A DNA stretch of 64,000 bases from Curtobacterium herbarum (GTDB taxonomy: Bacteria > Actinomycetota > Actinomycetes > Actinomycetales > Microbacteriaceae): positions 2,232,001-2,296,000 of the forward strand of contig NZ_JAFBBT010000001.1 in assembly GCF_016907335.1 (NCBI RefSeq). Reading direction: 5' to 3'. Positions 56,083 through 64,000 of this stretch are shown piece after piece (the stretch's first letter is position 1; the number at the start of each line of letters is the position of its first letter). Below the pieces are notes generated by a model that saw only the letters and a list, made by a program, of their open reading frames with translations, was not told where the DNA came from and ran no database searches. The position numbers and the translations under genes were made by a program.

Positions 56083-58151
56083 GAGCGCTTCCTGTCCGTG
56101 CGGATGATCTGGGTACCGCCGGGCTCGATCGCGGTGACGCCCGCGACGGCCTGGTCGGTGACGAGCTCGTGGCCCGCCTCGTGGTGCTGCACGGTCCGGT
56201 CCGAGTGGTTGAGCAGGAAGACCCACTCGTGCTCGTCGTCCCGGCGGCGGACGACCTCGAGGCCGGGTGCGGTCGCCGGGTCGCCGTGCACGCCGGCCTC
56301 GGCGAGGACCTTCTGCACGAGGGACTGCAGCGACGCGTCGTCGAGGACGGTGGAGAGGTACCAGGCGGACCCGGCCCCGTGGTCGTTCCGGGTCACCGCC
56401 GGGCGGCCGGCGAGCGGGCCGGTGGCGTAGTCGACGATGCTCGCGGCGTCGAGCAGTTCGACCGGCTCGGACCAGGTGGTCGCGGTGCCGCCGTCGGAGA
56501 GCTCGACGACGTCGCCCTCGGCGAGCGGCTGGAACTCGTCGACCCGGATGCCGAGCACCTCGCGGAACGCGCCCGGGTAGCCGCCGGTGCGGACCCGGTC
56601 CTGCTCGTCGACGATGCCGCTGAAGAAGGTGACGAGCGCGTGGCCGCCCCGTTCGACGTGGTCGGCGATGACGGCGGCGTGCTCGTCGCGCACCAGGTAC
56701 AGCTCCGGGACGATGACGACCGAGTGGTCGTCGAGCGGGGCGCCGGGCGCGACCACGTCGACCGTGACGCCGAGGTCCCACAGTGCGGTGTAGAGCGCGT
56801 GGACCTGTTCCAGGTAGCGGACCGCGGTGGTGGGGTGGGCCTCCAGGTCGGCCGCCCACTGGTTCTCCCAGCTGAAGACGAGCGCGACGTCGGCGGTGAC
56901 CCGCGAGCCGCGGAGCTCGCCGAGGCGGTCGACGAGCGCGCCGAGCGCGACCACGTCGCGCCAGCCCTGCGAGTCGGTGCCCGCGTGCGGCAGCAGTGCG
57001 GAGTGGAACTTCTCCGACCCCTGCACGGAGGCGCGCCACTGGAAGAAGCAGACGCCGTCGGCTCCGCGGGCGATGTGCGCCGCGGTGTTGCGGAGCATCT
57101 CCCCCGGCGCCTTGGCGAGGTTGCGCGGCTGCCAGTTGACGGCCCCGGTCGAGTGCTCCATGAGCAGCCAGGGGGCGCCGCCGGCGAGGCCGCGGGTGGT
57201 GTCGGCGGCGAACGAGAGCTCGACGTTCGGGCGCGGCAGGCGGTTGTCGAGGTAGTGGTCGTTCGCGATGACGTCCATGTCGCCGGTCCAGGACCAGTAG
57301 TCCATCGCGGTGATGTGGGCGGCGACCATGAAGTTCGTCGTGACGGGCTTGGTGCTGTGCCTGCGGATCACGGCGGTCTCGGCGCGGTGGTGCTCGAGGA
57401 GGGTGTCCGAGGAGAACCGGTCGAAGTCGATCTGCTGCGCCGGGTTGCCGGTCGACAGGGTCAGGCGGGGTGGCAGGACCTCGTCGAAGGAGCCGTAGCG
57501 CTGGCTCCAGAAGGCGGTGCCCCACGCGGTGTTGAGCGCTTCGATGCTGCCGTGGCGGGCCCGGAGCCAGGTGCGGAACGCGTCGGCGGAGACGTCGCAC
57601 CAGCAGCGGGCGTTGTGGCAGCCGAGCTCGTTCGACACGTGCCAGAGCCGGACCGCCGGGTGGTCGCCGTACCGGGCGGCGGTGGCCTCGACCAGGGCCA
57701 GGGCGTACCGGCGGTAGATCGGGGACGCGGGGCAGAACGCCTGGCGGCCGCCGGGGAACCGGGTGGTGCCGTCGACCGTGACGGGCAGGACCTCGGGGTG
57801 CATGGTCGTGAGCCAGGCGGGGGTGGAGGCGGTCCCGGTGCCCAGGTCCACGGCGATGCCGGCGCCGTGCAGCAGGTCGATGACGGTGTCGAGCGCGGTG
57901 AAGTCGTACTCGCCCGGCCGCGGTTCGACCTGCGACCAGCCGAAGACGTTGATCGCGACGATCGTGATGCCGGCCTCGCGCATCAGGCGGACGTCCTCGA
58001 CCCAGGTGGCGTGGTCCCACTGCTCGGGGTTGTAGTCGCAGCCGAAGGCCAGGCCGGTCGAGCCGAGACCGAGGGCGCTCTCGGCCGGCTCGACGGCGGC
58101 GACCGGAGCAGCCGGGGCGTCGCCGACCGGTGCGGGCAGGGTGGTGGTCAC
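56079..58151 (-). CDS. Beta-galactosidase, glycoside hydrolase family 42
   Basis: From the GTG after GAGGA the protein has 690 residues and the three domains of GH42: a TIM barrel starting at AFGCDYNPEQWDH, a trimerisation domain, and a small C-terminal beta domain. The acid/base Glu is in HVSNELG near residue 174 and the nucleophile Glu is in LLMEHSTG near 331. Cys residues of the structural zinc cluster are in CHNARCWC. It has no signal peptide, so it acts inside the cell on imported beta-galactosides. It is first in an operon with a sugar ABC importer and is probably repressed by the divergent LacI-family regulator. Confidence 0.95.
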   Translation of the reverse strand: MTTTLPAPVGDAPAAPVAAVEPAESALGLGSTGLAFGCDYNPEQWDHATWVEDVRLMREAGITIVAINVFGWSQVEPRPGEYDFTALDTVIDLLHGAGIAVDLGTGTASTPAWLTTMHPEVLPVTVDGTTRFPGGRQAFCPASPIYRRYALALVEATAARYGDHPAVRLWHVSNELGCHNARCWCDVSADAFRTWLRARHGSIEALNTAWGTAFWSQRYGSFDEVLPPRLTLSTGNPAQQIDFDRFSSDTLLEHHRAETAVIRRHSTKPVTTNFMVAAHITAMDYWSWTGDMDVIANDHYLDNRLPRPNVELSFAADTTRGLAGGAPWLLMEHSTGAVNWQPRNLAKAPGEMLRNTAAHIARGADGVCFFQWRASVQGSEKFHSALLPHAGTDSQGWRDVVALGALVDRLGELRGSRVTADVALVFSWENQWAADLEAHPTTAVRYLEQVHALYTALWDLGVTVDVVAPGAPLDDHSVVIVPELYLVRDEHAAVIADHVERGGHALVTFFSGIVDEQDRVRTGGYPGAFREVLGIRVDEFQPLAEGDVVELSDGGTATTWSEPVELLDAASIVDYATGPLAGRPAVTRNDHGAGSAWYLSTVLDDASLQSLVQKVLAEAGVHGDPATAPGLEVVRRRDDEHEWVFLLNHSDRTVQHHEAGHELVTDQAVAGVTAIEPGGTQIIRTDRKRS

Positions 58152-58228
58152 GAAGGGTCCTCGTCGATCGGGGCCCCTCGGTGCCTCGGTCGGTACGACC
58201 CCTTCGGCGGTGAAGGACCCAGCATGTG

Positions 58229-58242
58229 TGGGAGCGGTCCCA
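58229..58242. promoter_or_regulatory. LacI-family operator 1 (CebR-box-like)
   Basis: TGGGAGCGGTCCCA differs at one position from the CebR/CelR consensus TGGGAGCGCTCCCA known from Streptomyces and Thermobifida. It lies closest to the GH42 gene. Confidence 0.8.
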
Positions 58243-58274
58243 GACTGCTGCGGACGGGTTGCGCCGCATCAGTC

Positions 58275-58288
58275 TGGGAGCGATCCCA
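58275..58288. promoter_or_regulatory. LacI-family operator 2 (CebR-box-like)
   Basis: TGGGAGCGATCCCA, one mismatch to the CebR consensus, 46 bp from operator 1. The match extends by C and G on the sides to CTGGGA/TCCCAG arms. Confidence 0.85.
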
Positions 58289-58321
58289 GCTCGGATTCGA
58301 AACCGCTGTCGAAATCCGTTC

Positions 58322-58335
58322 TGGGAGCGATCCCA
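58322..58335. promoter_or_regulatory. LacI-family operator 3 (CebR-box-like), next to the GH42 promoter
   Basis: TGGGAGCGATCCCA, identical to operator 2 and 47 bp from it. It is immediately downstream of the -10 of the minus-strand promoter, so a bound repressor would block initiation. Confidence 0.85.
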
Positions 58336-58365
58336 GATACAACACGACTCGGGCCGTCGTGTCAA
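58336..58365 (-). promoter_or_regulatory. Likely promoter of the GH42-ABC operon
   Basis: On the minus strand TTGACA (58365-58360) and TGTATC (58341-58336) are 18 bp apart. It lies about 185 bp upstream of the GH42 GTG, so the leader contains all three operators. Confidence 0.7.
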
Positions 58366-58398
58366 CACCGCGGCCCGACGCGCGGCTACAGTGGCGGG

Positions 58399-59421
58399 AT
58401 GTCCGAGGTCAGAACAGCGCGCCGACGCGCCACGATCCAGGACATCGCCGACGCGGCCGGGCTCTCCCGCGGCACCGTCTCACGGGTCCTCAACGACGAG
58501 CAGTACGTCTCCGCCGCCGCACGCGAAGCCGTACAGGACGCCATCCGGCGGGTCGGGTACGTCCGCAGTGCCGCCGCCCGCAGCCTGGTCACCCGCCGCT
58601 CCGGCGCGATCGCGCTCATCGTGCACGAACCCTCGGTCGTGGTCCTCGACGACCCGAACATCGGCAACATCCTCATCGGCACCAACAGCGTCCTGTCCGA
58701 GGCGGAGCAGCAGCTCGTCACGATCATGGTCGACTCGGCGCGGGACAGCCACCGCGTCGTCGAGTACCTGCGCGGCGGCTTCGTCGACGGCGCCATCGTC
58801 CTGTCCGCCCGCGACGACGACCCGATCACGAAGGCGATCGTCGAGATCGGCCTGCCCGCCTGCTTCGTCGGACACCCGCCCGACGCCGCCGCGATCTCGT
58901 GGATCGGCATCGACAACCGCGACGCCGCCGAACGGATCACCCGACGACTCGTCGACACCGGGCGGAAGCGCATCGCGATGCTCGCCTCCGGACTCGACCG
59001 CGACTCCGGGCAGGACCGACTCGCCGGCTTCGCGTCGGCGCTCGGCGACCGGTACGACCCGGACCTCGTCGCCCGGAACCCCCTGTTCAGCTACACCGCC
59101 GGCGCCGAGGGCATGCGCGAACTGCTCGACCGGGCACCCGACATCGACGGGGTCTTCGCCGCGTCGGACGCCGTCGCCGCCGGTGCGATGGACCTGCTGC
59201 AGCGTCGGGGCAAGCGCGTGCCCGAGGACATCGGCATCGTCGGGTTCGACGACAGCGCCTGGGCACTCCGATGCGACCCCGAGCTCTCCACCGTCCGCCA
59301 GCCCGCCCGGACGCTCGGCGAGCAGGCGGCACGGCAGGTGCTCGAGCAGATCGCGGAGCCGTCGACCGAGCCTCGGGGGCTGGTCCTGCCGACCGAGGTG
59401 GTCTGGCGCGGTTCGGCCTGA
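58399..59421 (+). CDS. LacI-family transcriptional regulator
   Basis: From the ATG of MSEVRTARR this is a 340-residue LacI/GalR regulator. The N-terminal HTH is ATIQDIADAAGLSRGTVSR with the hinge helix region YVRSAAARSLV. The ligand-binding domain of the periplasmic-binding-protein fold runs from about 65 to the end, with IGIDNRDAAERITRRLVD and IGIVGFDDSAWAL. It is divergent from the GH42-ABC operon, and three CebR-like boxes separate them, so it very probably represses that operon and itself. The inducer is probably a sugar imported or released by the operon. Confidence 0.93.
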   Translation: MSEVRTARRRATIQDIADAAGLSRGTVSRVLNDEQYVSAAAREAVQDAIRRVGYVRSAAARSLVTRRSGAIALIVHEPSVVVLDDPNIGNILIGTNSVLSEAEQQLVTIMVDSARDSHRVVEYLRGGFVDGAIVLSARDDDPITKAIVEIGLPACFVGHPPDAAAISWIGIDNRDAAERITRRLVDTGRKRIAMLASGLDRDSGQDRLAGFASALGDRYDPDLVARNPLFSYTAGAEGMRELLDRAPDIDGVFAASDAVAAGAMDLLQRRGKRVPEDIGIVGFDDSAWALRCDPELSTVRQPARTLGEQAARQVLEQIAEPSTEPRGLVLPTEVVWRGSA

Positions 59422-59475
59422 GGTGGACGCGGCTGCGGGCGGCAGCGGCGTCTGCCCGAGACGCCGGCGTCCGCC

Positions 59476-59540
59476 CGAGACGCCTCCGAACAGCTGAGAC
59501 GCCGCAGAGTTCGGCGGCGTCTCGGCCGGACGGCGGCGCG
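59476..59540. repeat. Dispersed palindromic intergenic repeat, copy B
   Basis: This block shares the words GAGACGCCKCCGAAC, GAGTTCGGCGGCGTCTCGG and their spacing with the block at 1378-1463. It follows the LacI-family gene and may be its terminator. Confidence 0.7.
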
Positions 59541-59599
59541 TCGCGGCCCGCGCGGCGTCTCGGTCGGACGGCGGCGTCCCGCGGCCCGCGCGGCGCCCC
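59527..59599. repeat. Two tandem copies of a 35-38-bp GC-rich unit
   Basis: CGGACGGCGGCG, then GCGGCCCGCGCGGCG occurs twice in direct order (59527-59564 and 59565-59599), following the dispersed repeat copy B. The 59422-59617 gap holds only repeats. Confidence 0.65.
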
Positions 59600-59617
59600 G
59601 ACGCGCGGGCCGGACCG

Positions 59618-59742
59618 TCACTCTCCCGCGAGCACCGGGTACCGCGCCTCGACCGGCGCGCCGAGCGTGGCGCGCACCTACCTGGTGAGGTCGTCGGCGA
59701 GCACCTCGTGCGCCCCGGCGACGACCCCGTCCCAGAGGGCGC
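59618..59742 (-). pseudogene. Remnant: C-terminus of an SDR-family oxidoreductase
   Basis: On the minus strand the frame reads DGVVAGAHEVLADDLTR, a TAG, then VRATLGAPVEARYPVLAGE and a TGA. The pattern EVLADD...R-x-V-x-x-L...YP is the usual C-terminus of a group of SDR proteins. The TAG is one C-to-T change from CAG. Everything upstream is missing, because the DNA passes directly into a TetR gene lacking its start. Confidence 0.55.
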
Positions 59743-60247
59743 GGGGGTCGCGGGCATCGCCGCCGCCGCGGGCGCACCGAAGGGCTCGTTCTACAACCAC
59801 TTCCGCTCGAAGGCCGACCTGGCCGTCGCCGCCGCCGACCGGTTCGTCGCGGGCAACGGCGGCGAGATCCTCGAGGACCCGTCCCTGCCACGCGCCCTCG
59901 ACCGGATCGTCGACCAGTTCGCGTTCCTCGGCTCCCGCCTCGAGGAGATGGGGGTGGTCCGCGGGTGCCTGCTCGGCAACCTGGCGGCCGACACCGCCAG
60001 CGACGAGCCGACCGTCGCCGCGCACGTCGAGCGGATCTTCGCCGGGTGGTCGGCACGACTGGAGGCCCTCATCCAGACCGCACAGGACGCGGGCGACGTC
60101 GACGGTTCGGTCGACACCACGGTCACCGCCGACCTGCTCGTCGCGCTCTGGGAAGGGGTCGCGCTGCGCGCGAAGGTGCACGGGGACGGTGCAGCGGCAC
60201 GCCGACAGCTCGACGTCGGGGTACGTCGGTTGCTCGGGGTGTCCTGA
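59741..60247 (+). pseudogene. TetR/AcrR-family regulator, 5' end missing
   Basis: The recognition part of the HTH (GVAGIAAAAGAPKGSFYNHF) and the entire C-terminal ligand domain (GCLLGNLAADTASDEP, LVALWEGVALRAK) are present. The first HTH helices of about 25-35 residues are missing. Upstream codons in frame, back to a GTG at 59708, read RPGDDPVPEG and do not look like TetR; on the other strand that DNA encodes an SDR remnant. DNA binding is therefore probably lost. Divergent TetR-SDR pairs are common, so one deletion could have removed the shared start region. Confidence 0.7.
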
Positions 60248-60268
60248 CCGGCGGGGCAGGATGGTCCC

Positions 60269-60733
60269 ATGTCTGCCGCACCTCCCGAGGGGATCGACGA
60301 ACTGCTCGCGGCCTCGCGAGGACTCCTCGGAGTCGTCGCCCGGTCCCTGGCCCCGGCACTCGAGGACGTCACTGTCCCGCAGTTCCGGCTGATCGTCCTC
60401 GTCACCGCGCTCGGCCCGACCCGTTCCGGCGACCTGGCCGAGCGGCTCGCGGTCGGGCCGTCGACCCTCACCCGCAACGTCGACCGGCTGGTCGCGGACG
60501 GCTGGGTCGAACGACTGCCGAGCAGCGAGAGCCGGCGCGAGGTCCTGGTCGGCGCGACCGACCAGGGGCGCGCGCTCGTCGCCGACGTCATGGAGCGTCG
60601 ACGCACCGAGATCGTCGGACTGCTCGCGAGCCTCCCGGACGAGGACCGGGCCAGCGTCTTCGCCGGCGCCGCGGTCCTCCGTCGTGCCATGCACGAGCCG
60701 CTGCTCGAGGAGATCTCGGCGTTCGGCGGCTGA
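60269..60733 (+). CDS. MarR-family transcriptional regulator
   Basis: This 154-residue protein has the MarR fold: helix LLAASRGLLGVVARSL, then VTVPQFRLIVLVTALGPTRSGDLAERLAVGPST (given in parts), recognition helix STLTRNVDRLVADG, wing ERLPSSESRREVLVGATDQG and a C-terminal dimer helix. It begins 21 bp after the truncated TetR. Its ligand and target are unknown. Confidence 0.92.
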   Translation: MSAAPPEGIDELLAASRGLLGVVARSLAPALEDVTVPQFRLIVLVTALGPTRSGDLAERLAVGPSTLTRNVDRLVADGWVERLPSSESRREVLVGATDQGRALVADVMERRRTEIVGLLASLPDEDRASVFAGAAVLRRAMHEPLLEEISAFGG

Positions 60734-60760
60734 GCCGGGTCCGCACGGACCCGACCCTGT

Positions 60761-61399
60761 TCAGCCGAGTCGGGCCTTCTCGCGTGCCGCCTGCCGGGCC
60801 GCCTTCGCCCCACGCCGTTGCAGCGTCGGGTCGTGCCGCCGACGGTGCACCACGGCCGGGATGCCGATGCCGAGGAAGACCACGCTGCCGATCGCGATCC
60901 CCACGGACAGGTGCAGCCGGGCGGCGACGCGCTCCCGTGCAGCGTCCGATGCCAGCACGACGGAGTCGGGGTCGTCCGGGTCGACGAGCACCGCGAACCG
61001 CTGTCCGCGGTGGAAGACGTCCTCGTCCTTCGAGGAGTACTGCTCGAGCTCGGTGCTGCTGGTCTGGCCGTCGACGGTCTGCTGGGTCGTCGGGATCCAC
61101 TCGTCCCAGTTGTTGTGCCGACTGTGGTGGTGTTCCTTCCGGACGTTCACCACCTCGGCGGTCGTGCGCACCCCGACGCGGTGCAGTTCGACGTTCTGGT
61201 CGTGGGCCCGGACCGCGGGGCCGAGTCCGAACAGCGTGACGAGGAGGCACGCTGCGCCGAGGTACACCGACAGGTTCGGGACGAACTGCCACACCCCGGC
61301 TCCGAAGCGACGCCAGGTGAACGGCTCCGCCGCCCGACGAGGACGTCGACGACGGGCGGGCCGCCGTCCGGGTTCGCCGGGCCGAGGGGGTCGGGTCAC
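60761..61399 (-). CDS. DUF3592 domain membrane protein
   Basis: From the GTG overlapping the upstream stop (GTGA) the protein has 212 residues. A basic Pro/Arg-rich N-terminus leads to helix NLSVYLGAACLLVTLFGLG, an outside domain with the DUF3592 signature RVGVRTTAEVVNVRKE and FAVLVDPDDPDSVVLA, and a second helix VGIAIGSVVFLGIGIPAVV. The family is of unknown function. It is translated after the membrane protein at 61396-62166. Confidence 0.88.
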   Translation of the reverse strand: MTRPPRPGEPGRRPARRRRPRRAAEPFTWRRFGAGVWQFVPNLSVYLGAACLLVTLFGLGPAVRAHDQNVELHRVGVRTTAEVVNVRKEHHHSRHNNWDEWIPTTQQTVDGQTSSTELEQYSSKDEDVFHRGQRFAVLVDPDDPDSVVLASDAARERVAARLHLSVGIAIGSVVFLGIGIPAVVHRRRHDPTLQRRGAKAARQAAREKARLG

Positions 61400-62166
61400 G
61401 CCTCGGCCCCCGGATGCGCGTCGACGTCGGGCGACGAGAGCGCGTCAGCAGACACCGCGTGCCGCCGCAGGCCCCGCCGGCGCACGACGAGCAGCAGGAC
61501 GACGACGGCCAGGAGCACCGGCAGCACCGGGATCGGCGGGAACGAGGACGATTCCCCCGCGGCGAGTCTGGTCAGCAGGAAGAACGGCCCGGTCGACAGC
61601 ACCGACGAGACGAGGGCCACCACGACCCAGCCCCACACGACCAGGCGCGTCAGCCGACGGTCGCGGGCCGCGAAGTCGTTCGAGGCGTAGTGCGGCGCCG
61701 GCCGTCGGAGCGCCCGGCCCGCGAGGGTCAGCACGAAGGCCAGGACGATGCCGAACATGAGCACCGCCCACACGATGCCGCCGGGCCCGAAGCTCAGTCC
61801 GAGCCCGAGGCTCAGGCCCGCCCCGATCGACAGCGGGATGCACACGAGGGCGACCGCGAGGTGCACGAGCCGCCGGGCCGGGCCCCCGACCAGCAGACCG
61901 AGTCCGGCGAGGACGGTCGCGACGGGGACACCGCCGAAGACCAGTGCCAGCACCGCCTGGCCGACGGGTTCCGGCAGGCGCAGGAGTCGTCCGAACGGCA
62001 GGCTCAGGAGCGCTGCGTCCGCCACGACGGCGGCGACCAGCACGACCGTCGCGAACACCCAGGACCCCGGCCCCGACTCGTCGGACGGCTCGGCCGCCCG
62101 CGCCCCGGCGTGCGCGTCCCACTGGTCGTCCTCGTCGTCCGACCACGGCGCTGTTGCACCCGTCAT
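61396..62166 (-). CDS. Polytopic membrane protein, function unknown
   Basis: This 256-residue protein starts at the ATG of MTGATAPWS after AGGGGGAGCAC. An acidic cytoplasmic N-terminus (SDDEDDQWDAHAG) precedes about six helices: VFATVVLVAAVVADAALLSL, AVLALVFGGVPVATVLAGLGL, LVHLAVALVCIPLSIGAGL, IVWAVLMFGIVLAFVLTLAG, LVVWGWVVVALVSSVLSTG and PVLPVLLAVVVLLLVV. It overlaps the DUF3592 gene by 4 bp. No family is recognised. Confidence 0.75.
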   Translation of the reverse strand: MTGATAPWSDDEDDQWDAHAGARAAEPSDESGPGSWVFATVVLVAAVVADAALLSLPFGRLLRLPEPVGQAVLALVFGGVPVATVLAGLGLLVGGPARRLVHLAVALVCIPLSIGAGLSLGLGLSFGPGGIVWAVLMFGIVLAFVLTLAGRALRRPAPHYASNDFAARDRRLTRLVVWGWVVVALVSSVLSTGPFFLLTRLAAGESSSFPPIPVLPVLLAVVVLLLVVRRRGLRRHAVSADALSSPDVDAHPGAEA

Positions 62167-62317
62167 GTGCTCCCCCTGTCCCCTCCGCCCATCCTGCCCA
62201 CCGCGGCCGGTGGCGTCCAGGAGGCCCGCCGCGGCCGGGCGCGTCCCGGTCCGGACACGGACGGGCCGGCGACCGTCACACCGGAATGGACGGAGCCGGC
62301 CGGCGCTTGTCGCGTCC

Positions 62318-63556
62318 ATGACCTCACCAGCGGATCGACACGGATGGCTCAGCGTCCTGTCGGTCGCCCTCGGCTCGTTCGTCCTCGTGCTCTCGGAGTT
62401 CCTGCCCATCGGCCTCCTGCCCGCGATCGCCGACGACCTGCACGTCGGCATCGGGACCGCCGGTCTCATGGTCGTCTTCACCGGCCTGACCGGCGCGGTC
62501 GCCGCCCCGGTCGTGACCGTCGCGACGTCGCGGCTCGACCGCCGGACGGTCCTGCTCGCGCTGACCGTGCTGCTCGTGGTGGCGGACGCGTTGGCCGCAC
62601 TGGCCCCGACGTTCTGGGTCCTCCTCGTCGCCCGCATGCTGCTCGGGGTCGGCATCGGCGGGTTCTGGGCGATCGGCGCCGGGATCGCGGGCCGCCTCGT
62701 CCCGCCGGCATCCGTCATCCGGGCCACGTCGCTGATCACGGCCGGGGTCTCGGTGGCGACGGTCGTGAGCCTGCCGCTCGGAGCGTTCGTGTCGTCGCTC
62801 GCCAGCTGGCGGCTGGCGTTCGTCATCGGCGGCGCGCTCGGCGTCGTCGCCCTCGTGCTGCAGCTCGTGATGCTGCCGAGCATCCCGTCGGTGCAGCGGG
62901 TGCGGTTCCGGACGGTGGGCGGACTGCTCCGGGTGCAGCGTGCCCGCGTCGGACTCATCGCGACGGCGTTCCTGTTCGTCGCCCAGTTCGCCGCGTACAC
63001 GTACGTCGCGCCGTACCTGCAGGAGTCGGTGCGGGTGGGCCCGGACACGGTCACGCTGGCGCTGCTCGTCTTCGGCGTCGCCGGCATCGCGGGCAACTTC
63101 GTCGCGGGCGTGACGCTGAGCCGGAACGTCCTCGGCACCATCGGGGTGTCGAAGGTCGTCCTCGCCGCCGCCGTCGTCCTGCTGCCCCTGGCGGCACACT
63201 CGGTCGTCGGGGTGTTCGCCCTGCTCGTCGTGTGGGGCTTCGTCTGGGGCGCCCTGCCGCTCGGGACCCAGACGTGGATGTCGACCGCCTCCCCCGGCGG
63301 GTCGGAGAGCGGTCTGGCCCTGTTCGTCACGACCATCCAGTTGGCGATCGCGGCGGGGTCCGTGGTCGGCGGCCTCGCCGTCACGGGCTTCGGGATCGCT
63401 GCTGACTTCTGGTTCGCCGGTGCGGTCGCGGTCATCGGCGCGGTCGTGCTCCTGTCGCTCGGCTCGCGACGGTCGAGCGCCGTCCCCGACGTCGCCGCCG
63501 CACCCGCGACCGGTCCGGTCGCGACGGGATCGGTCGCGACCGCAGCGGCGGACTGA
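62318..63556 (+). CDS. MFS transporter (AraJ/NepI-like)
   Basis: This 412-residue protein has twelve hydrophobic helices and the MFS motif-A equivalent TSRLDRRTVLLAL after helix 2. The N-terminal SFVLVLSEFLPIGLLPAIADDL matches the sugar/arabinose-efflux subgroup (YdeA, NepI, AraJ). A C-terminal tail has repeated GPVATGSVAT. No ribosome-binding site is visible before the ATG, so a leaderless transcript is possible. Substrate is unknown. It is convergent with the partial hydrolase gene and separated by a hairpin. Confidence 0.92.
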   Translation: MTSPADRHGWLSVLSVALGSFVLVLSEFLPIGLLPAIADDLHVGIGTAGLMVVFTGLTGAVAAPVVTVATSRLDRRTVLLALTVLLVVADALAALAPTFWVLLVARMLLGVGIGGFWAIGAGIAGRLVPPASVIRATSLITAGVSVATVVSLPLGAFVSSLASWRLAFVIGGALGVVALVLQLVMLPSIPSVQRVRFRTVGGLLRVQRARVGLIATAFLFVAQFAAYTYVAPYLQESVRVGPDTVTLALLVFGVAGIAGNFVAGVTLSRNVLGTIGVSKVVLAAAVVLLPLAAHSVVGVFALLVVWGFVWGALPLGTQTWMSTASPGGSESGLALFVTTIQLAIAAGSVVGGLAVTGFGIAADFWFAGAVAVIGAVVLLSLGSRRSSAVPDVAAAPATGPVATGSVATAAAD

Positions 63557-63574
63557 CCGGGCCGACCACACGTC

Positions 63575-63616
63575 GGACGGGAGGCACGCACCGGTCGGGT
63601 GACGGGCCTCCCGTCC
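63575..63616. terminator. Bidirectional hairpin terminator
   Basis: GGACGGGAGGC and GCCTCCCGTCC form an 11-bp perfect stem with a 20-nt loop between the MFS and hydrolase genes. It has the same GACGGGAGGC word as other terminators of the window. Confidence 0.8.
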
Positions 63617-63623
63617 GTCGTCG

Positions 63624-64000
63624 CTAGGGACGGGCGACGCTCGTCGCCGTCGCCGCCGCGCGGAACGCCGCCGCGGCCCCGGTCTCGACCCGGTCGAGCG
63701 TGCCGTCGGCCCGTTCCTCCAACCGGACGAGTCCCATCCGCCGGAGGAACGGCTCCTTCGCTCCCCCGACCTGCTGGCGGGCCGCGAGGACCTCGGGGGC
63801 GACCGCGAACTCCTCGACGTTGACGCCGCCGGAGGCGTACGACCAGTCGACGAAGTCGAACACCGGCCACCAGGTCCAGCCGCGCACGTCGACGCCGGCG
63901 TCGGCGAGCGCCGTGACGGCGGCGGACGAGTCCTGCACCCACCGCGAGCGGAGGTCGTCGTCGCCCTCGATCGAGGTCTCGGTGACGAGCATCGGCAGCC
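63624..64000 (-). CDS. Probable glycosyl hydrolase, C-terminal part (5' end outside window)
   Basis: The frame is open to the window edge. The visible 125 residues start with LPMLVTETSIEGDDD, which has the Thr-Glu-Thr of a catalytic nucleophile strand in GH-A clan barrels, then AGVDVRGWTWWPVFDFVDW, typical of the last barrel strand in family 1-like glycosidases, and a C-terminal tail. Exact family and substrate are not determinable from this part. Confidence 0.7.
   Translation of the reverse strand, partial: LPMLVTETSIEGDDDLRSRWVQDSSAAVTALADAGVDVRGWTWWPVFDFVDWSYASGGVNVEEFAVAPEVLAARQQVGGAKEPFLRRMGLVRLEERADGTLDRVETGAAAAFRAAATATSVARP

Noticed and set aside
56169..60392. 1407-residue open frame spanning the GH42 gene, the operator region and the LacI gene
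   Set aside because: It runs antisense to GH42 and through the promoter region with low-complexity Arg/Gly-rich translation; the other frames carry clear enzymes and regulators.

Overview
This 64 kb window is a chromosomal piece of a high-GC Gram-positive bacterium. The rRNA operon sequence, the many GTG starts, the Excalibur, DUF3592 and GPP34 proteins and the lactococcin-972 locus all fit an actinobacterium of the family Microbacteriaceae. A Curtobacterium-like genus is my best guess from memory and is not tested. No tRNA, CRISPR array, insertion sequence, integrase or replication origin was recognised.

Layout. 1-17.2 kb: the C-terminal part of a SNF2 helicase, an aldo/keto reductase, a secreted HNH nuclease, an SDR, a duplicated GPP34/SseB cluster, a large RecB-type nuclease-helicase, small secreted and membrane proteins, a thioredoxin/DUF4395 pair, a UDG-like protein, and a divergent ADP-ribosylglycohydrolase/NrtR pair sharing palindromic operators. 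17.4-23.9 kb: a visibly AT-richer island holding a restriction system (C5 methyltransferase, small protein, PD-(D/E)XK nuclease, Z1 ATPase, MORC-like GHKL ATPase). Two of its genes are broken by single-base shifts at homopolymers. 24-30 kb: an unknown helical protein, a second SNF2 helicase with an HhH domain, and an exonuclease-BRCT protein. 29.7-32.7 kb: a lactococcin-972-type bacteriocin operon. 32.9-36.5 kb: an ABC-2 exporter followed by a NarL-type two-component system. 36.6-40.1 kb: a UvrA-like protein and a quinone-oxidoreductase-like protein. 40.2-45.6 kb: a complete rRNA operon on the minus strand with leader, promoter and terminator. 46.1-52.7 kb: RlmN, an NlpC/P60 hydrolase, an FMN-split-barrel protein divergent from a MocR regulator, and RimK (with an RCK_C tail) divergent from an aspartyl-protease-like protein. 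52.8-59.4 kb: a GH42 beta-galactosidase and sugar ABC importer operon under a divergent LacI-family regulator with three near-identical operators of the CebR type. 59.4-64 kb: an intergenic repeat region, the fused remains of an SDR and a TetR gene, MarR, two membrane proteins, an MFS transporter and the C-terminus of a probable glycosyl hydrolase.

How genes work together. Four regulator/target units can be read directly from divergent genes plus inverted or direct repeats: NrtR with the ADP-ribosylglycohydrolase, LacI with the GH42/ABC operon, MocR with the split-barrel protein, and possibly the palindrome between the unknown helical protein and the SNF2 helicase. The most unusual locus is the Z1/MORC/Dcm restriction island, whose Z1 gene carries the slippery heptamer A_AAA_AAG exactly at its frame break.
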